This document shows, in pieces, positions 1-7,569 of a stretch of DNA of 64,000 nt (position 1 is the first letter of the stretch; every line of letters begins with the position of its first letter). Below the pieces are notes generated by a model that worked only from the letters and a program-made list of their open reading frames with translations, searched no databases and was not told the origin of the DNA. A program made the position numbers and the translations under genes. Source of the stretch: Clostridium_AD estertheticum_D (GTDB taxonomy: Bacteria > Bacillota > Clostridia > Clostridiales > Clostridiaceae); the NCBI RefSeq assembly GCF_018861295.1, contig NZ_JAHLDM010000001.1, positions 441,498 through 505,497 on the forward strand, given 5' to 3'.

Positions 1-78
1 GGATGTAAAAATGGTGATATAAGCATTATTAAATATGAATATGGTAATCTGTATATTGATGCAATTATGCATATCTAG
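1..78 (+). CDS. 3' end of a gene, possibly CobC-type histidine phosphatase (partial)
   Basis: The first 78 bases read as 25 codons ending in TAG at 76-78, directly before the ribosome site of cobU. The tail contains NGDISIIKYEYGNLYI, which resembles the C-terminal strand of histidine phosphatases such as alpha-ribazole phosphatase (CobC), where an N-x-S-I-x-I-I-x-Y-x-x-G pattern is common. Its position in front of cobU and cobS fits CobC, but only the tail is visible, so the identity is a guess. Confidence 0.4.
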   Translation, partial: GCKNGDISIIKYEYGNLYIDAIMHI

Positions 79-91
79 GAGGCGAGCATAA

Positions 92-640
92 ATGGGCAAA
101 ATAATTTTAGTAACTGGTGGAAGTCGAAGTGGAAAAAGCACTTTTGCTGAAAACATTTTTAAAGATACTGATGATGTTTTATATATTGCAACAGCAATAG
201 TTACAGATGAGGAAATGGGCGATAGAATTAAAAAACATATAGACTCTAGAAATGCAAGATGGACAACCTTTGAGGGCTTTTATGATTTAGATAAGGCTAT
301 AGACAAATACGATATAAGCAATATATTGCTTGATTGCGTTACAATTATGATAACTAACTTAATGTTTAAGGAAAAAATAGATTTTGATAAAATATCTATG
401 GGGAAAATAGACGAATTACTAGATGATATAAAAACTCAGTTTGAAAAGTTAATATTAAAAGCTAGGGTAGCAAATATTAATTTGGTTATGGTAACTAATG
501 AAGTGGGTTCTGGGCTTGTACCTGAGAATAAGCTTAGTAGAGTATTTAGGGATATAGCAGGGTTTGTAAATCAATACATAGCAAGTCAAAGTGATGAGGT
601 ATATCTAATTTCTTGTGGGTTACCTTTAAAATTAAAATGA
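92..640 (+). CDS. cobU: Adenosylcobinamide kinase / adenosylcobinamide-phosphate guanylyltransferase
   Basis: The product has 182 residues, close to the usual length of this bifunctional enzyme of the nucleotide-loop assembly branch. It phosphorylates adenosylcobinamide and then adds GMP to give AdoCbi-GDP, the substrate of CobS. The P-loop GGSRSGKS lies at about residues 9-16. It is followed by the family pattern IATA...DEEM..RI..H...R...W.T.E, an LLDCVT strand, and TNEVGSGLVPENKLSRVFRD near residues 137-160. The start is well placed behind AGGAGG at 77-82. cobS follows after a 58-base gap containing a hairpin. No promoter is visible in the window, so it is probably transcribed from upstream genes. 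Confidence 0.95.
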   Translation: MGKIILVTGGSRSGKSTFAENIFKDTDDVLYIATAIVTDEEMGDRIKKHIDSRNARWTTFEGFYDLDKAIDKYDISNILLDCVTIMITNLMFKEKIDFDKISMGKIDELLDDIKTQFEKLILKARVANINLVMVTNEVGSGLVPENKLSRVFRDIAGFVNQYIASQSDEVYLISCGLPLKLK

Positions 641-667
641 ATATTATTATCTAGGAAAGAGGTGAAC

Positions 668-691
668 CTTGCAATGGTAGGCCGTTGCAAG
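668..691 (+). promoter_or_regulatory. Hairpin between Shine-Dalgarno and cobS start
   Basis: CTTGCAATGG (668-677) pairs with CCGTTGCAAG (682-691) around the loop TAGG, with one G-U pair. It lies between a good Shine-Dalgarno (AGAGGTG, about 658-664) and the cobS ATG at 699. Linear spacing is about 35 nt, too long for normal initiation, but folding the 24-nt hairpin would bring the spacing to about 10 nt. The ATG at 674 inside the stem opens a 7-codon reading frame that ends at 695-697. Confidence 0.5.
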
Positions 692-698
692 CAATGAA

Positions 699-1451
699 AT
701 GAGAGAATATTTAAATGATTTTTTGCTGTTTTTTCAGTTTTTTACGAGAATACCTATAAATAAAAGTTTGAACTGTGAGAAAGATAATTTCAAGAGAGGA
801 TCTATATTTTTTCCTATAGTAGGATTATTTATAGGAATCGTTCAATGGATAGTTTATTATCTGTTAATAAAAGTGTTACCAGTAAACATTACCGCAGTAT
901 TTGTAGTTATAATACCAATAATTATTACTGGAGGATTGCATGTTGATGGACTTGGAGATACATGTGATGGCTTCTTTTCGCTAAAAGGTGATAAATATAA
1001 AATTATAGAAGTTATGAAAGATAGTTCAGTAGGTACTTTCGCGACTATCGCTATAGTATTTGATATGTTAGCACGATATGCGGCGGTGACTACTATTATA
1101 CAAATTGATTTACCATTTATATTAATTGCGGCTCCAATAATTGCAAGATTTACTGTGGTATTTATATCTTTTATAGGTAAAAATGCTAAAGAGACAGGTT
1201 CAGGTAATATATTTATTGGCAATATTGATGTTAAAAGACTAGTAATTGCAGGGGTAATAACTATTATACTTGGAACTTTATTAATAGGAATCAAAAATAG
1301 TGTTATAGTAATAATTCCAGCGTTATTTTTAAGTTTCCTGTTTAATAAATTTTGCGAGAGTAAAATTACAGGACTCACAGGTGACAGTTTGGGAGCTAAT
1401 AATGAATTAGTTGAGATTTTAACAATGATATTGTTTATAGCAGTAATTTAG
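699..1451 (+). CDS. cobS: Adenosylcobinamide-GDP ribazoletransferase
   Basis: This 250-residue membrane protein matches CobS, which joins AdoCbi-GDP to alpha-ribazole (or its phosphate) in the last steps of cobalamin synthesis. Family signatures are FFTRIPI near residue 16, FPIVGLFIG near 37, and the acidic motif GGLHVDGLGDTCDGFFS at about 78-94, which holds the metal-binding aspartates. SSVGTFA follows near 109 and TGLTGDSLGANNE near 224. Several hydrophobic segments fit an integral membrane protein. No in-frame start lies closer to the upstream ribosome site; the ATG at 674 is in another frame. A strong terminator follows the gene. Confidence 0.93.
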   Translation: MREYLNDFLLFFQFFTRIPINKSLNCEKDNFKRGSIFFPIVGLFIGIVQWIVYYLLIKVLPVNITAVFVVIIPIIITGGLHVDGLGDTCDGFFSLKGDKYKIIEVMKDSSVGTFATIAIVFDMLARYAAVTTIIQIDLPFILIAAPIIARFTVVFISFIGKNAKETGSGNIFIGNIDVKRLVIAGVITIILGTLLIGIKNSVIVIIPALFLSFLFNKFCESKITGLTGDSLGANNELVEILTMILFIAVI

Positions 1452-1464
1452 GGAAGCCTCAGGT

Positions 1465-1484
1465 GGGGACGGTTAACAATTAAT
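1465..1484 (+). repeat. RAYT-associated repeat, copy 1
   Basis: GGGGACGGTTAACAATTAAT lies 14 bases after the cobS stop. It is one of about 16 copies of the same sequence in the first 20 kb. Together with the inverted copies at 2646-2710 it brackets the RAYT gene. Confidence 0.9.
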
Positions 1485-1497
1485 TAGCTTATATTTG

Positions 1498-1529
1498 GGT
1501 GCAAATTTTTTTAAAATTTGCACCTTTTT
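1498..1529 (+). terminator. Rho-independent terminator after cobS
   Basis: GGTGCAAATTT and AAATTTGCACC form an 11-bp stem ending at 1524, followed by TTTTT. It closes the cobU-cobS unit before the convergent transposase gene. Confidence 0.85.
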
Positions 1530-1650
1530 ACGATTAAATTTACTAATTAATATTTTATTTCCAGTGCTTGTCCAATGTTAGCCCAATAAATATAGTTAGC
1601 TGTCATTCTGAAATTTTTATTGATTACATGAATATGAAAATTAATAAAAA

Positions 1651-2562
1651 TTAAGCATAACATTTAATGAAATCATCAATAATATTTCCATATTTTTCTT
1701 CTGTCCCAATTAAACCTATACCAATAGTGCTTAATCTAGATATTCTAGCTTGTGTAATGTTACCAAGTATGTTAGATATATCTTTTGATTTAAAATTGCA
1801 TAGACTCCTCATTAAAACAACAGCTAAAGCTTTTGCATTAACGAAATTTCTACTGTACTTCGTATAAAAATGGATTTTTGATATATTCATCTTTAATGCT
1901 ATAAAATCTAATATGTCATCTGATTTAAAATTGCGTACCAGTATGTTCCTTTCACTATTATAATCTGTTTTTTCATCTTCAAACTCCATTTCCTGTTCTA
2001 ATTTTTCTTCATTACACCTAAAGAGAAGGTTATAGTAATTTTTCCTTGCACTTTTAAGGTTATCACCAAAGAGACTCATAACAAATACATAATCAACTAA
2101 GTTAAAAGAATCAGTTGTTTTTCCTAAAAATATTGATAGACTAGAAAAAGTGTATTTTTCAGGAGAATCTTTATATTCGATTATATCTGTAGGATTATTG
2201 TGCATATAAAGAGATAAGGTCCTTAAATATCTATCGCTATAAACTATTTTGCTCTTAAATCTATCTTTAAAAAGGTGTCCTTCTCTTTTATATTTTCTAT
2301 TAAAGTACATTGCATAAGAAAAATTTATACCATGCATTATTTTTGATATATCACAGCCATTAGCATCAATCACTAAATGTGCGTGGTTATCCATAAGGCA
2401 GTACCCGTAAAGCTTAAAATTATGGAGAGTTTTATACTTCTTTATAAGTAACAAATATCGTTTCTTATCTTCGTCATCCTTGAATAAAGTTATTTCACTT
2501 ATACTTTTGCACATGATATGAAATATCGACTCATCTGTTTTTACTCTTGCCGTTCTTGGCAC
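1651..2562 (-). CDS. REP-associated tyrosine transposase (RAYT, Y1/IS200-like HUH family)
   Basis: The N-terminal half is a Y1 transposase domain. It has the LYGYCLMDNHAHLVI block with the HxH metal site at about residue 60, the GHLFKDRFKSK block, and YLRTLSLYMHNNP near 120-135, which should hold the catalytic tyrosine. The C-terminal part (about 200-303) is helical and ends like a DnaA-type helix-turn-helix (SKDISNILGNITQARISRLS), as in other Firmicute RAYTs. I chose the GTG at 2562 because AGGAGAGG at 2573-2580 is then correctly spaced; the GTG at 2571 would touch it. RAYTs are single-copy proteins that process REP-type palindromic repeats rather than ordinary insertion sequences. The repeats on both sides (1465-1484 and 2646-2710) are the likely substrate. 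All motifs are intact, so the gene may be active. Confidence 0.88.
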   Translation of the reverse strand: MPRTARVKTDESIFHIMCKSISEITLFKDDEDKKRYLLLIKKYKTLHNFKLYGYCLMDNHAHLVIDANGCDISKIMHGINFSYAMYFNRKYKREGHLFKDRFKSKIVYSDRYLRTLSLYMHNNPTDIIEYKDSPEKYTFSSLSIFLGKTTDSFNLVDYVFVMSLFGDNLKSARKNYYNLLFRCNEEKLEQEMEFEDEKTDYNSERNILVRNFKSDDILDFIALKMNISKIHFYTKYSRNFVNAKALAVVLMRSLCNFKSKDISNILGNITQARISRLSTIGIGLIGTEEKYGNIIDDFIKCYA

Positions 2563-2645
2563 AAAAATCACCTCTCCTCATAAAGTATTATTTTAATTGT
2601 TTCCCATGGAGTATAATGCTATTCATTTTTTTTAGGTTAATGTTC

Positions 2646-2710
2646 ATTAGTTGTTAACCGTCCCCGCCTTAGATGTTATCTAAAACAGCAATTAGTTGTT
2701 AACCGTCCCT
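2646..2710 (-). repeat. RAYT-associated repeats, copies 2 and 3
   Basis: Two minus-oriented copies (ATTAGTTGTTAACCGTCCCC at 2646-2665 and a one-base variant at 2691-2710) lie upstream of the RAYT gene. They are inverted relative to the copy at 1465, so the transposase gene sits between opposed repeats. Confidence 0.9.
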
Positions 2711-2766
2711 CAACTTTCTTTATGGGGCTAAAGAAAATCCTCCAACCCTTAAGTTTTATAATGATA

Positions 2767-2795
2767 TTGACACCACCACTTAATTATAATAAACT
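2767..2795 (+). promoter_or_regulatory. Likely sigma-A promoter for the cbi operon
   Basis: TTGACA at 2767-2772 is followed after 17 nt by TAAACT at 2790-2795, a weak -10. It lies just upstream of the cobalamin riboswitch, as expected for its transcript. Confidence 0.5.
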
Positions 2796-2816
2796 AATAG
2801 TACAATAGAATATAAT

Positions 2817-2935
2817 TTTAGGTGCCTAGAGTATTAGGTGAAAAGGGAATGTGGTTTAAGTCCGCAGCAGCCCCCGCTACTGTAATTGAGAAATCAAAAG
2901 CCAGGAGACCTGCCTAAATGATGTTAACAAAGCTT
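2817..2935 (+). promoter_or_regulatory. Cobalamin riboswitch
   Basis: The conserved cobalamin aptamer blocks appear in order: GGTGCC near 2821, AAAAGGGAA near 2841, a GTGG...TCCGC block, the B12-box-type AGCAGCCCCCGCTACTGTAA near 2867-2886, and AAGCCAGGAGACCTGCC near 2898-2915. It lies about 160 bases upstream of cbiK and is followed by a terminator, so ligand binding should lower expression of the cbi operon. Confidence 0.95.
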
Positions 2936-2984
2936 TCGGAGGGAAAGAACTTTTTAATGCAGTTAATTTTATTACGAATTAATT

Positions 2985-3027
2985 AAAAAGTAGTCGCTAT
3001 CTTAAGTGAACTACTTTTTGTTTTTTT
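2985..3027 (+). terminator. Riboswitch expression-platform terminator
   Basis: AAAAAGTAG (2985-2993) pairs with CTACTTTTT (3011-3019), followed by GTTTTTTT. Its place between the aptamer and cbiK indicates control by premature transcription termination. Confidence 0.85.
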
Positions 3028-3093
3028 GAAAAGATATTAGGAGCAAACAGAGTTCAAAATTCCGAAAAATACATTATAAGGTGGAAGAAAACA

Positions 3094-3927
3094 ATGAAGA
3101 AAGCAATTTTAGTTGTAAGTTTTGGAACAACATATGAAGACACAAGAAAAGTAACTATTGATGTAATAGAAAATAAAATAAAAAATACCTTTGTAGATTA
3201 TGATATAAGAAGAGCGTTTACTTCGCATGTTATTCTTAAGGTTCTTAAAAATAGAGATAATATTTATATAGATACACCAGAGGAAGCTTTGGAAAAACTA
3301 AAGAATGAAGGTTATAATGAGGTAATTGTTCAGCCTTTGCATGTTATTCCAGGAGCGGAATTTGATTATGTAAACAATGTAGTTAATAAATATAAGGAAT
3401 GCAATGCATTTGACAATATTTTGGTAGGAAGACCTCTTATATGTTTTAAGGGAGAAGAGGCTGGTGTGCCGGATGATTACACAATAATGGTGGACGCTTT
3501 ATCAAATCAATTACCAAAAGATGACACAGTAATTTTAATGGGGCATGGTACAAATCATATTGCGAATGCAGTATATTGTTGCTTCGAAAGTGTTCTAAGG
3601 GATAGAGGGTTTAAAAACGTTCATGTAGCAACAGTGGAAGGGTATCCGACTTTGGATAGAGTAATACCAAATGTTATTGCGCAAGGAACTAAGGAAGTTA
3701 TTCTGATGCCACTGCTCTTAGTTGCAGGAGATCATGTTAAAAATGATATGGTTGGAGAAAAGGAAGAGTCATGGAAAAATATTTTAGAAGCAGAGGGATT
3801 TAAAGTAAGAATACACCTACATGGATTAGGAGAAAACATCGGTGTACAAGATATTTATATACAACATATTAATGATGTAATTAATGAAAAATTTAAAAAT
3901 GTAGGAAAAACACATAAGGGTATTTAA
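3094..3927 (+). CDS. cbiK: Sirohydrochlorin cobaltochelatase
   Basis: The 277-residue product matches CbiK, the class II chelatase that inserts Co2+ into sirohydrochlorin at the start of the anaerobic cobalamin route. It begins KKAILVVSFGTTYEDTR, the family N-terminus. It has QPLHVIPGAEFD near residues 88-100 and LMGHGTNH near 148-155, whose histidines belong to the metal site. Length is normal for cytoplasmic CbiK and no signal peptide is present. It is the first gene after the riboswitch, behind a GGTGG ribosome site. Using CbiK rather than CbiX agrees with the anaerobic cbi set that follows. Confidence 0.94.
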   Translation: MKKAILVVSFGTTYEDTRKVTIDVIENKIKNTFVDYDIRRAFTSHVILKVLKNRDNIYIDTPEEALEKLKNEGYNEVIVQPLHVIPGAEFDYVNNVVNKYKECNAFDNILVGRPLICFKGEEAGVPDDYTIMVDALSNQLPKDDTVILMGHGTNHIANAVYCCFESVLRDRGFKNVHVATVEGYPTLDRVIPNVIAQGTKEVILMPLLLVAGDHVKNDMVGEKEESWKNILEAEGFKVRIHLHGLGENIGVQDIYIQHINDVINEKFKNVGKTHKGI

Positions 3928-3998
3928 AATCATTCGTGGCTACTTGTAGATGAAATTATAAGTACAAGAGGAGTCAAAAGAAGAAAGGAAGGCATTTA

Positions 3999-5087
3999 AT
4001 GATACATGGTGGAGATATTTATACTAATGGATTACTTGAGGGACGAGAACTAATAGATTATAGTTCTAATATAAATCCACTTGGCGTTCCTAAAAGTTTT
4101 ATTGACAATATTAGTGGTGCAGTAGATGCATTAACTAGATATCCAGATATTCAATATAGGAGTGTATTAAAGGCACTCGGCAAATACATTAGTTGCCCAG
4201 AGGAGTATTTTGTTTTAGGAAATGGGGCAGCAGAAATAATTGATTTAGTTATATCTTGCCTTAGAAGTGTACTAATTGTAGTACCTTCCTTTGTAGAGTA
4301 TGAAATTGACGCTAAAAAGTGGGCTTGTAATATAGAATACTCGCACTTAAAAGAGAATTTTAATGGGACTGTTTTGCTAAAGCATAAGTATGCTCAGCTC
4401 TCTTATGATTATGATGATATTCTTAATAAATTACGAAGTGTAGAAGGGGTAATTATAGCTAATCCTAATAATCCTAATGGTAATATAATTGATAAAGCTA
4501 AGTTTCAAAAAATTCTTGATTATTGTGAGAGTAATAATAAAATCATAATAATAGATGAGGCTTTTATAGAATTTACGGGAGATGATTTGCACAGTTTTGC
4601 GCAGAGTGTTAAAACTTATAAATGTTTATTTGTAATAAAGGCTTTAACGAAATTTTTCGCAATGCCAGGCATAAGATTTGGGTATGGAGTTAGCAGTGAT
4701 GCTAAATTAATAAAAAAAATTAAAGATAAACAAAACCCTTGGAATATAAACTGTTTTGCAGAAGTTGCAGCAATTAATGTGCTAAAGGATGTCGAGTATA
4801 TTGAAAAAAGTAAACAATGGATAAGAAATGAAAGACCTATTTTCTTAAAAGCGTTAAATAGTATCTCATTTATAGATAAGGTCTTTTTAACCTATGGTAA
4901 TTTTGTGTTATGTAAATTAAAAGAAGTAGATGCAGATGAGCTTTATAAACTATGTTTGGATCAAGGCTTTGTTATAAGAAAAGCAGACAATTTCAGGGGG
5001 CTGGACAAACAGTTTATAAGGTTAGCTGTTAAGGATAATGTCAGAAATGAAAAATTGATTCGGTGTTTAAAAAAATTAGAACTTTAG
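3999..5087 (+). CDS. cobD: L-threonine-O-3-phosphate decarboxylase-like PLP enzyme
   Basis: This 362-residue fold-type I PLP enzyme opens with HGGDIYTNG and DYSSNINPLGVP, hallmarks of CobD. CobD makes (R)-1-amino-2-propanol O-2-phosphate, the aminopropanol linker of cobalamin. Also visible are GNGAAEIIDL near residue 75, ANPNNPNGN near 154, IIDEAFIEF near 184, and ALTKFFAMPGIRFGYG near 215-230 with the PLP lysine. The fold is shared with histidinol-phosphate aminotransferase, but the N-terminus and the cob neighbours favour CobD. AAGGAAGG precedes the ATG. Confidence 0.88.
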   Translation: MIHGGDIYTNGLLEGRELIDYSSNINPLGVPKSFIDNISGAVDALTRYPDIQYRSVLKALGKYISCPEEYFVLGNGAAEIIDLVISCLRSVLIVVPSFVEYEIDAKKWACNIEYSHLKENFNGTVLLKHKYAQLSYDYDDILNKLRSVEGVIIANPNNPNGNIIDKAKFQKILDYCESNNKIIIIDEAFIEFTGDDLHSFAQSVKTYKCLFVIKALTKFFAMPGIRFGYGVSSDAKLIKKIKDKQNPWNINCFAEVAAINVLKDVEYIEKSKQWIRNERPIFLKALNSISFIDKVFLTYGNFVLCKLKEVDADELYKLCLDQGFVIRKADNFRGLDKQFIRLAVKDNVRNEKLIRCLKKLEL

Positions 5088-5097
5088 GAAAACTTGA

Positions 5098-5117
5098 GGG
5101 ACGGTTAAGAACTAATT
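5098..5117 (+). repeat. RAYT-associated repeat, copy 4
   Basis: GGGACGGTTAAGAACTAATT begins 11 bases after the cobD stop, in the cobD-cbiA gap. Confidence 0.85.
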
Positions 5118-5155
5118 GACCTTTAGAGCCAGTCCATAAAAGGAAGTGAGTGTAA

Positions 5156-6481
5156 ATGAAGAGTATAGTTATAGCTTCAAATGCAAGTGGTGGTGGTAAA
5201 ACCACAGTAACCCTTGGGATTATGAAAGCCTTAAAAAATAGGGGCTTCAAGGTTCAGGGTTATAAAGTAGGGCCCGATTATATAGACTCGGCTTTTCATT
5301 CAAAGATAACGGGCCAAGATTCAAGAAATCTGGATTTATATCTTATGGGAGAGGCCGGAGTTAAGGCTAGCTTTTCTAGAGGTCACGGTGATTTAGGAGT
5401 AGTTGAAGGCGTAATGGGATTATATGATGGTAAAGGCATAGATACATCATATTCTACATATCATGTGTCTAAGGTTTTAGATCTACCTATTATACTTGTA
5501 CTGTCTCCGAAAGCTCAGGTAGCAACCTTTTGTGCAGAAATAAATGGAATAGTTAATTTTAAAGATGCGAATATACGTGGCATAATATTAAATAACATAA
5601 CAGAGAGTTACTATAATTTGCTTAAATCGGCAATTAATAAAAATTGTAAAATAAAGGTTTTAGGTTATCTTCCTAAAGATGAGAGATTATCTTTGAAAAG
5701 TAGGCATTTAGGGTTAATTCAAAGTAGTGAAATAGAGGATCTTGAGGAAAAAATTGAAGTTTGTTCCAAATTATTAGAAAAACATTTGGATGTGGATCTA
5801 TTATTAGAGCAATTTAAGGAAAGTAAGAAATATGTAGATGATTTTCATGTTGAAAGTAAGGGCAAAAGAATAGCTGTAGCCTACGATAAAGCTTTTAGTT
5901 TTTATTATAAAGAAAATTTAGAGCTTTTAGAGGAACTCGGAGAAGTGATATACTTTAGTCCACTTATTGATAATGAATTACCGAGCAATATTGATTTTCT
6001 TTATTTAGGTGGGGGGTACCCTGAGGTATTTATAAAGGAGTTATCTGAAAATACATCTATGATTTACAGTATTAAAAAAGCTCTAGATGGTGGACTACCC
6101 TGTTACGCTGAATGTGGAGGATTAATGTACCTTACTTTAGGGGAAAAGAATCTTGGCGAAGAACAAATAGCGCATAAAACTGTTGGCTTTTTTGATGGGT
6201 ATTATTCCTTGACCACAAAACTTCAGAATTTTGGATATGCAAAGATTAAGGTAGAGGTAGAAAATATTATTTTGCCAAAAGATATGAGCATAAACTGCCA
6301 TGAGTTTCATAAATCGTTTGTTCATTTACAAGAAGAAAAAACATTTAAACTTTCTAAAGACGTTTATGACGGAAGCAAGAAAAATTGGTTATGTGGATAT
6401 ATTAAAAAAAACACTATAGCGGTATATGGACATGTGCACTTTTTTGGAAACTTATTATGGTTTAAAAAAATTTTTAAATAG
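5156..6481 (+). CDS. cbiA: Cobyrinic acid a,c-diamide synthase
   Basis: The 441-residue product is a two-domain CbiA. An N-terminal dethiobiotin-synthetase-like ATPase has ASGGGKTT at about residues 10-17 and YKVGPDYIDS near 37-46. A C-terminal class I glutaminase domain has GGGYPEVF near 287 and CYAECGGLMYL near 317-327, with the nucleophilic cysteine in ECGG, and ends at the VYGHVHFFGN histidine motif. It amidates the a and c side chains of cob(II)yrinate using glutamine and ATP. Length is slightly below the usual 450-460. The start follows AGGAAGTGA. Confidence 0.94.
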   Translation: MKSIVIASNASGGGKTTVTLGIMKALKNRGFKVQGYKVGPDYIDSAFHSKITGQDSRNLDLYLMGEAGVKASFSRGHGDLGVVEGVMGLYDGKGIDTSYSTYHVSKVLDLPIILVLSPKAQVATFCAEINGIVNFKDANIRGIILNNITESYYNLLKSAINKNCKIKVLGYLPKDERLSLKSRHLGLIQSSEIEDLEEKIEVCSKLLEKHLDVDLLLEQFKESKKYVDDFHVESKGKRIAVAYDKAFSFYYKENLELLEELGEVIYFSPLIDNELPSNIDFLYLGGGYPEVFIKELSENTSMIYSIKKALDGGLPCYAECGGLMYLTLGEKNLGEEQIAHKTVGFFDGYYSLTTKLQNFGYAKIKVEVENIILPKDMSINCHEFHKSFVHLQEEKTFKLSKDVYDGSKKNWLCGYIKKNTIAVYGHVHFFGNLLWFKKIFK

Positions 6482-6494
6482 GTGGATTAAGTCA

Positions 6495-6547
6495 ATTAAT
6501 TGTTAACCGTCCCCAACTTTTGGGTCAATTAGTTGTTAACCGTCCCC
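6495..6547 (-). repeat. RAYT-associated repeats, copies 5 and 6
   Basis: Two minus-oriented copies at 6495-6514 and 6528-6547 fill most of the cbiA-cbiC gap, starting 14 bases after the cbiA stop. Confidence 0.9.
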
Positions 6548-6585
6548 GTCGGATTCTAGATTCTAAAACAAAAGGAGATTAAAAT

Positions 6586-7212
6586 ATGGATTACATAAAA
6601 ATTCCTATGGATATAGAAAAGAGAAGCTTTGAAATTATTGGAGAGGAAATGGGAGAGCAAGAATATTCACCTAGAGAACTTTCAATAATAAAAAGAGTAA
6701 TACATACTACAGCAGATTTTGATTACAAAAATATATTATATATTCGAGATGGAGCAATAGATGCGGCTGTAGAGTTACTTAAAAAAGGAGTAACGATATA
6801 TACTGATACAAAAATGGCGTTAGCAGGTATAAATAAAAAAGCTCTTAAAGATTTGAATTGTAATGCCTTATGTTTTGTTAGTGATGAAAATGTGGCTGAA
6901 ATTGCTAAAGCGCGTCACATAACACGTTCTATGGCAGCGGTGGAGAAGGCAGTAGAAGATGGAGTTGAGTTCTTTATTTTTGGTAATGCACCTACAGCTT
7001 TATTTAGATTAAAGGAATTAATTGAGGAAGGAAAATGCAATGCTAAATTTATAATAGCGACGCCGATTGGTTTTGTGGGAGCTGCGGAATCTAAAATAGA
7101 AATTGAAAAATTGGACATCCCAATGATTGTTGTTAGGGGAAGAAAAGGTGGAAGTACAGTGGCCGCATCTATATTAAATGCATTAATGTATATGATAGTG
7201 GATAGAGGTTAG
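6586..7212 (+). CDS. cbiC: Cobalt-precorrin-8 methylmutase
   Basis: The 208-residue protein matches CbiC, which moves the C11 methyl to C12 to form cobyrinate. The catalytic histidine is in KRVIHTTADFDY near residue 42. The conserved GNAPTALFRLKELIEEG near 132-148 and ATPIGFVGAAESK near 158-170 are intact. Length is typical. AAAGGAG precedes the ATG at good spacing. The neighbouring cbiA product acts directly on the CbiC product. Confidence 0.94.
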   Translation: MDYIKIPMDIEKRSFEIIGEEMGEQEYSPRELSIIKRVIHTTADFDYKNILYIRDGAIDAAVELLKKGVTIYTDTKMALAGINKKALKDLNCNALCFVSDENVAEIAKARHITRSMAAVEKAVEDGVEFFIFGNAPTALFRLKELIEEGKCNAKFIIATPIGFVGAAESKIEIEKLDIPMIVVRGRKGGSTVAASILNALMYMIVDRG

Positions 7213-7276
7213 CACGTAGCTTAAGAACTTTGTTTTAAAATTCTAAATTATTATAATCGGGGAGAGCAGATATCAT

Positions 7277-7540
7277 ATGGATTATCTAATACTATGTATA
7301 ATCGTACTTTATATTTCAATACTTACAAGTAAGATTGATTCATTGCAAAAACATATAACTCGCATGAATTCAAATTTGATTAAGATCGCAAAGCAGGTTG
7401 GAATTCCAGAAGATCCTTTAAATGATGAGTTAAAAAGTATCATAGAAAAAGATGGGAAAATTAAGGCGATAAAAAAATGTAGAGAGGTTACTGGATTTGG
7501 ATTAAAGGAAGCAAAAGATTATGTTGATAACTTAAAATAA
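7277..7540 (+). CDS. Small membrane-anchored protein with ribosomal L7/L12 C-terminal-like domain
   Basis: This 87-residue protein starts with one hydrophobic segment (LILCIIVLYISIL, residues 4-16), then a short helical linker. It ends with a segment like the L7/L12 C-terminal fold: KIKAIKKCREVTGFGLKEAKDYVD, in which GFGLKEAK is the recognisable helix-turn. It is not L12, lacking the N-terminal dimerisation domain. Small proteins of this type occur in Firmicutes without an assigned role. It sits between cbiC and cbiD in the same direction with its own GGGGAG ribosome site, so it is co-transcribed with cobalamin genes. Whether it acts in that pathway is unknown. Confidence 0.7.
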   Translation: MDYLILCIIVLYISILTSKIDSLQKHITRMNSNLIKIAKQVGIPEDPLNDELKSIIEKDGKIKAIKKCREVTGFGLKEAKDYVDNLK

Positions 7541-7569
7541 ATAACAACCTTAGCAGGGGGTACATGATA

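Noticed and set aside
857..1378. Minus-strand open frame of 173 codons inside cobS
   Set aside because: It is a shadow of the well-supported cobS gene, without a ribosome site or recognisable domain.
2446..2571. RAYT start at the GTG at 2571
   Set aside because: This codon lies against the AGGAGAGG ribosome site; the GTG at 2562 has normal spacing and gives the usual RAYT N-terminus.
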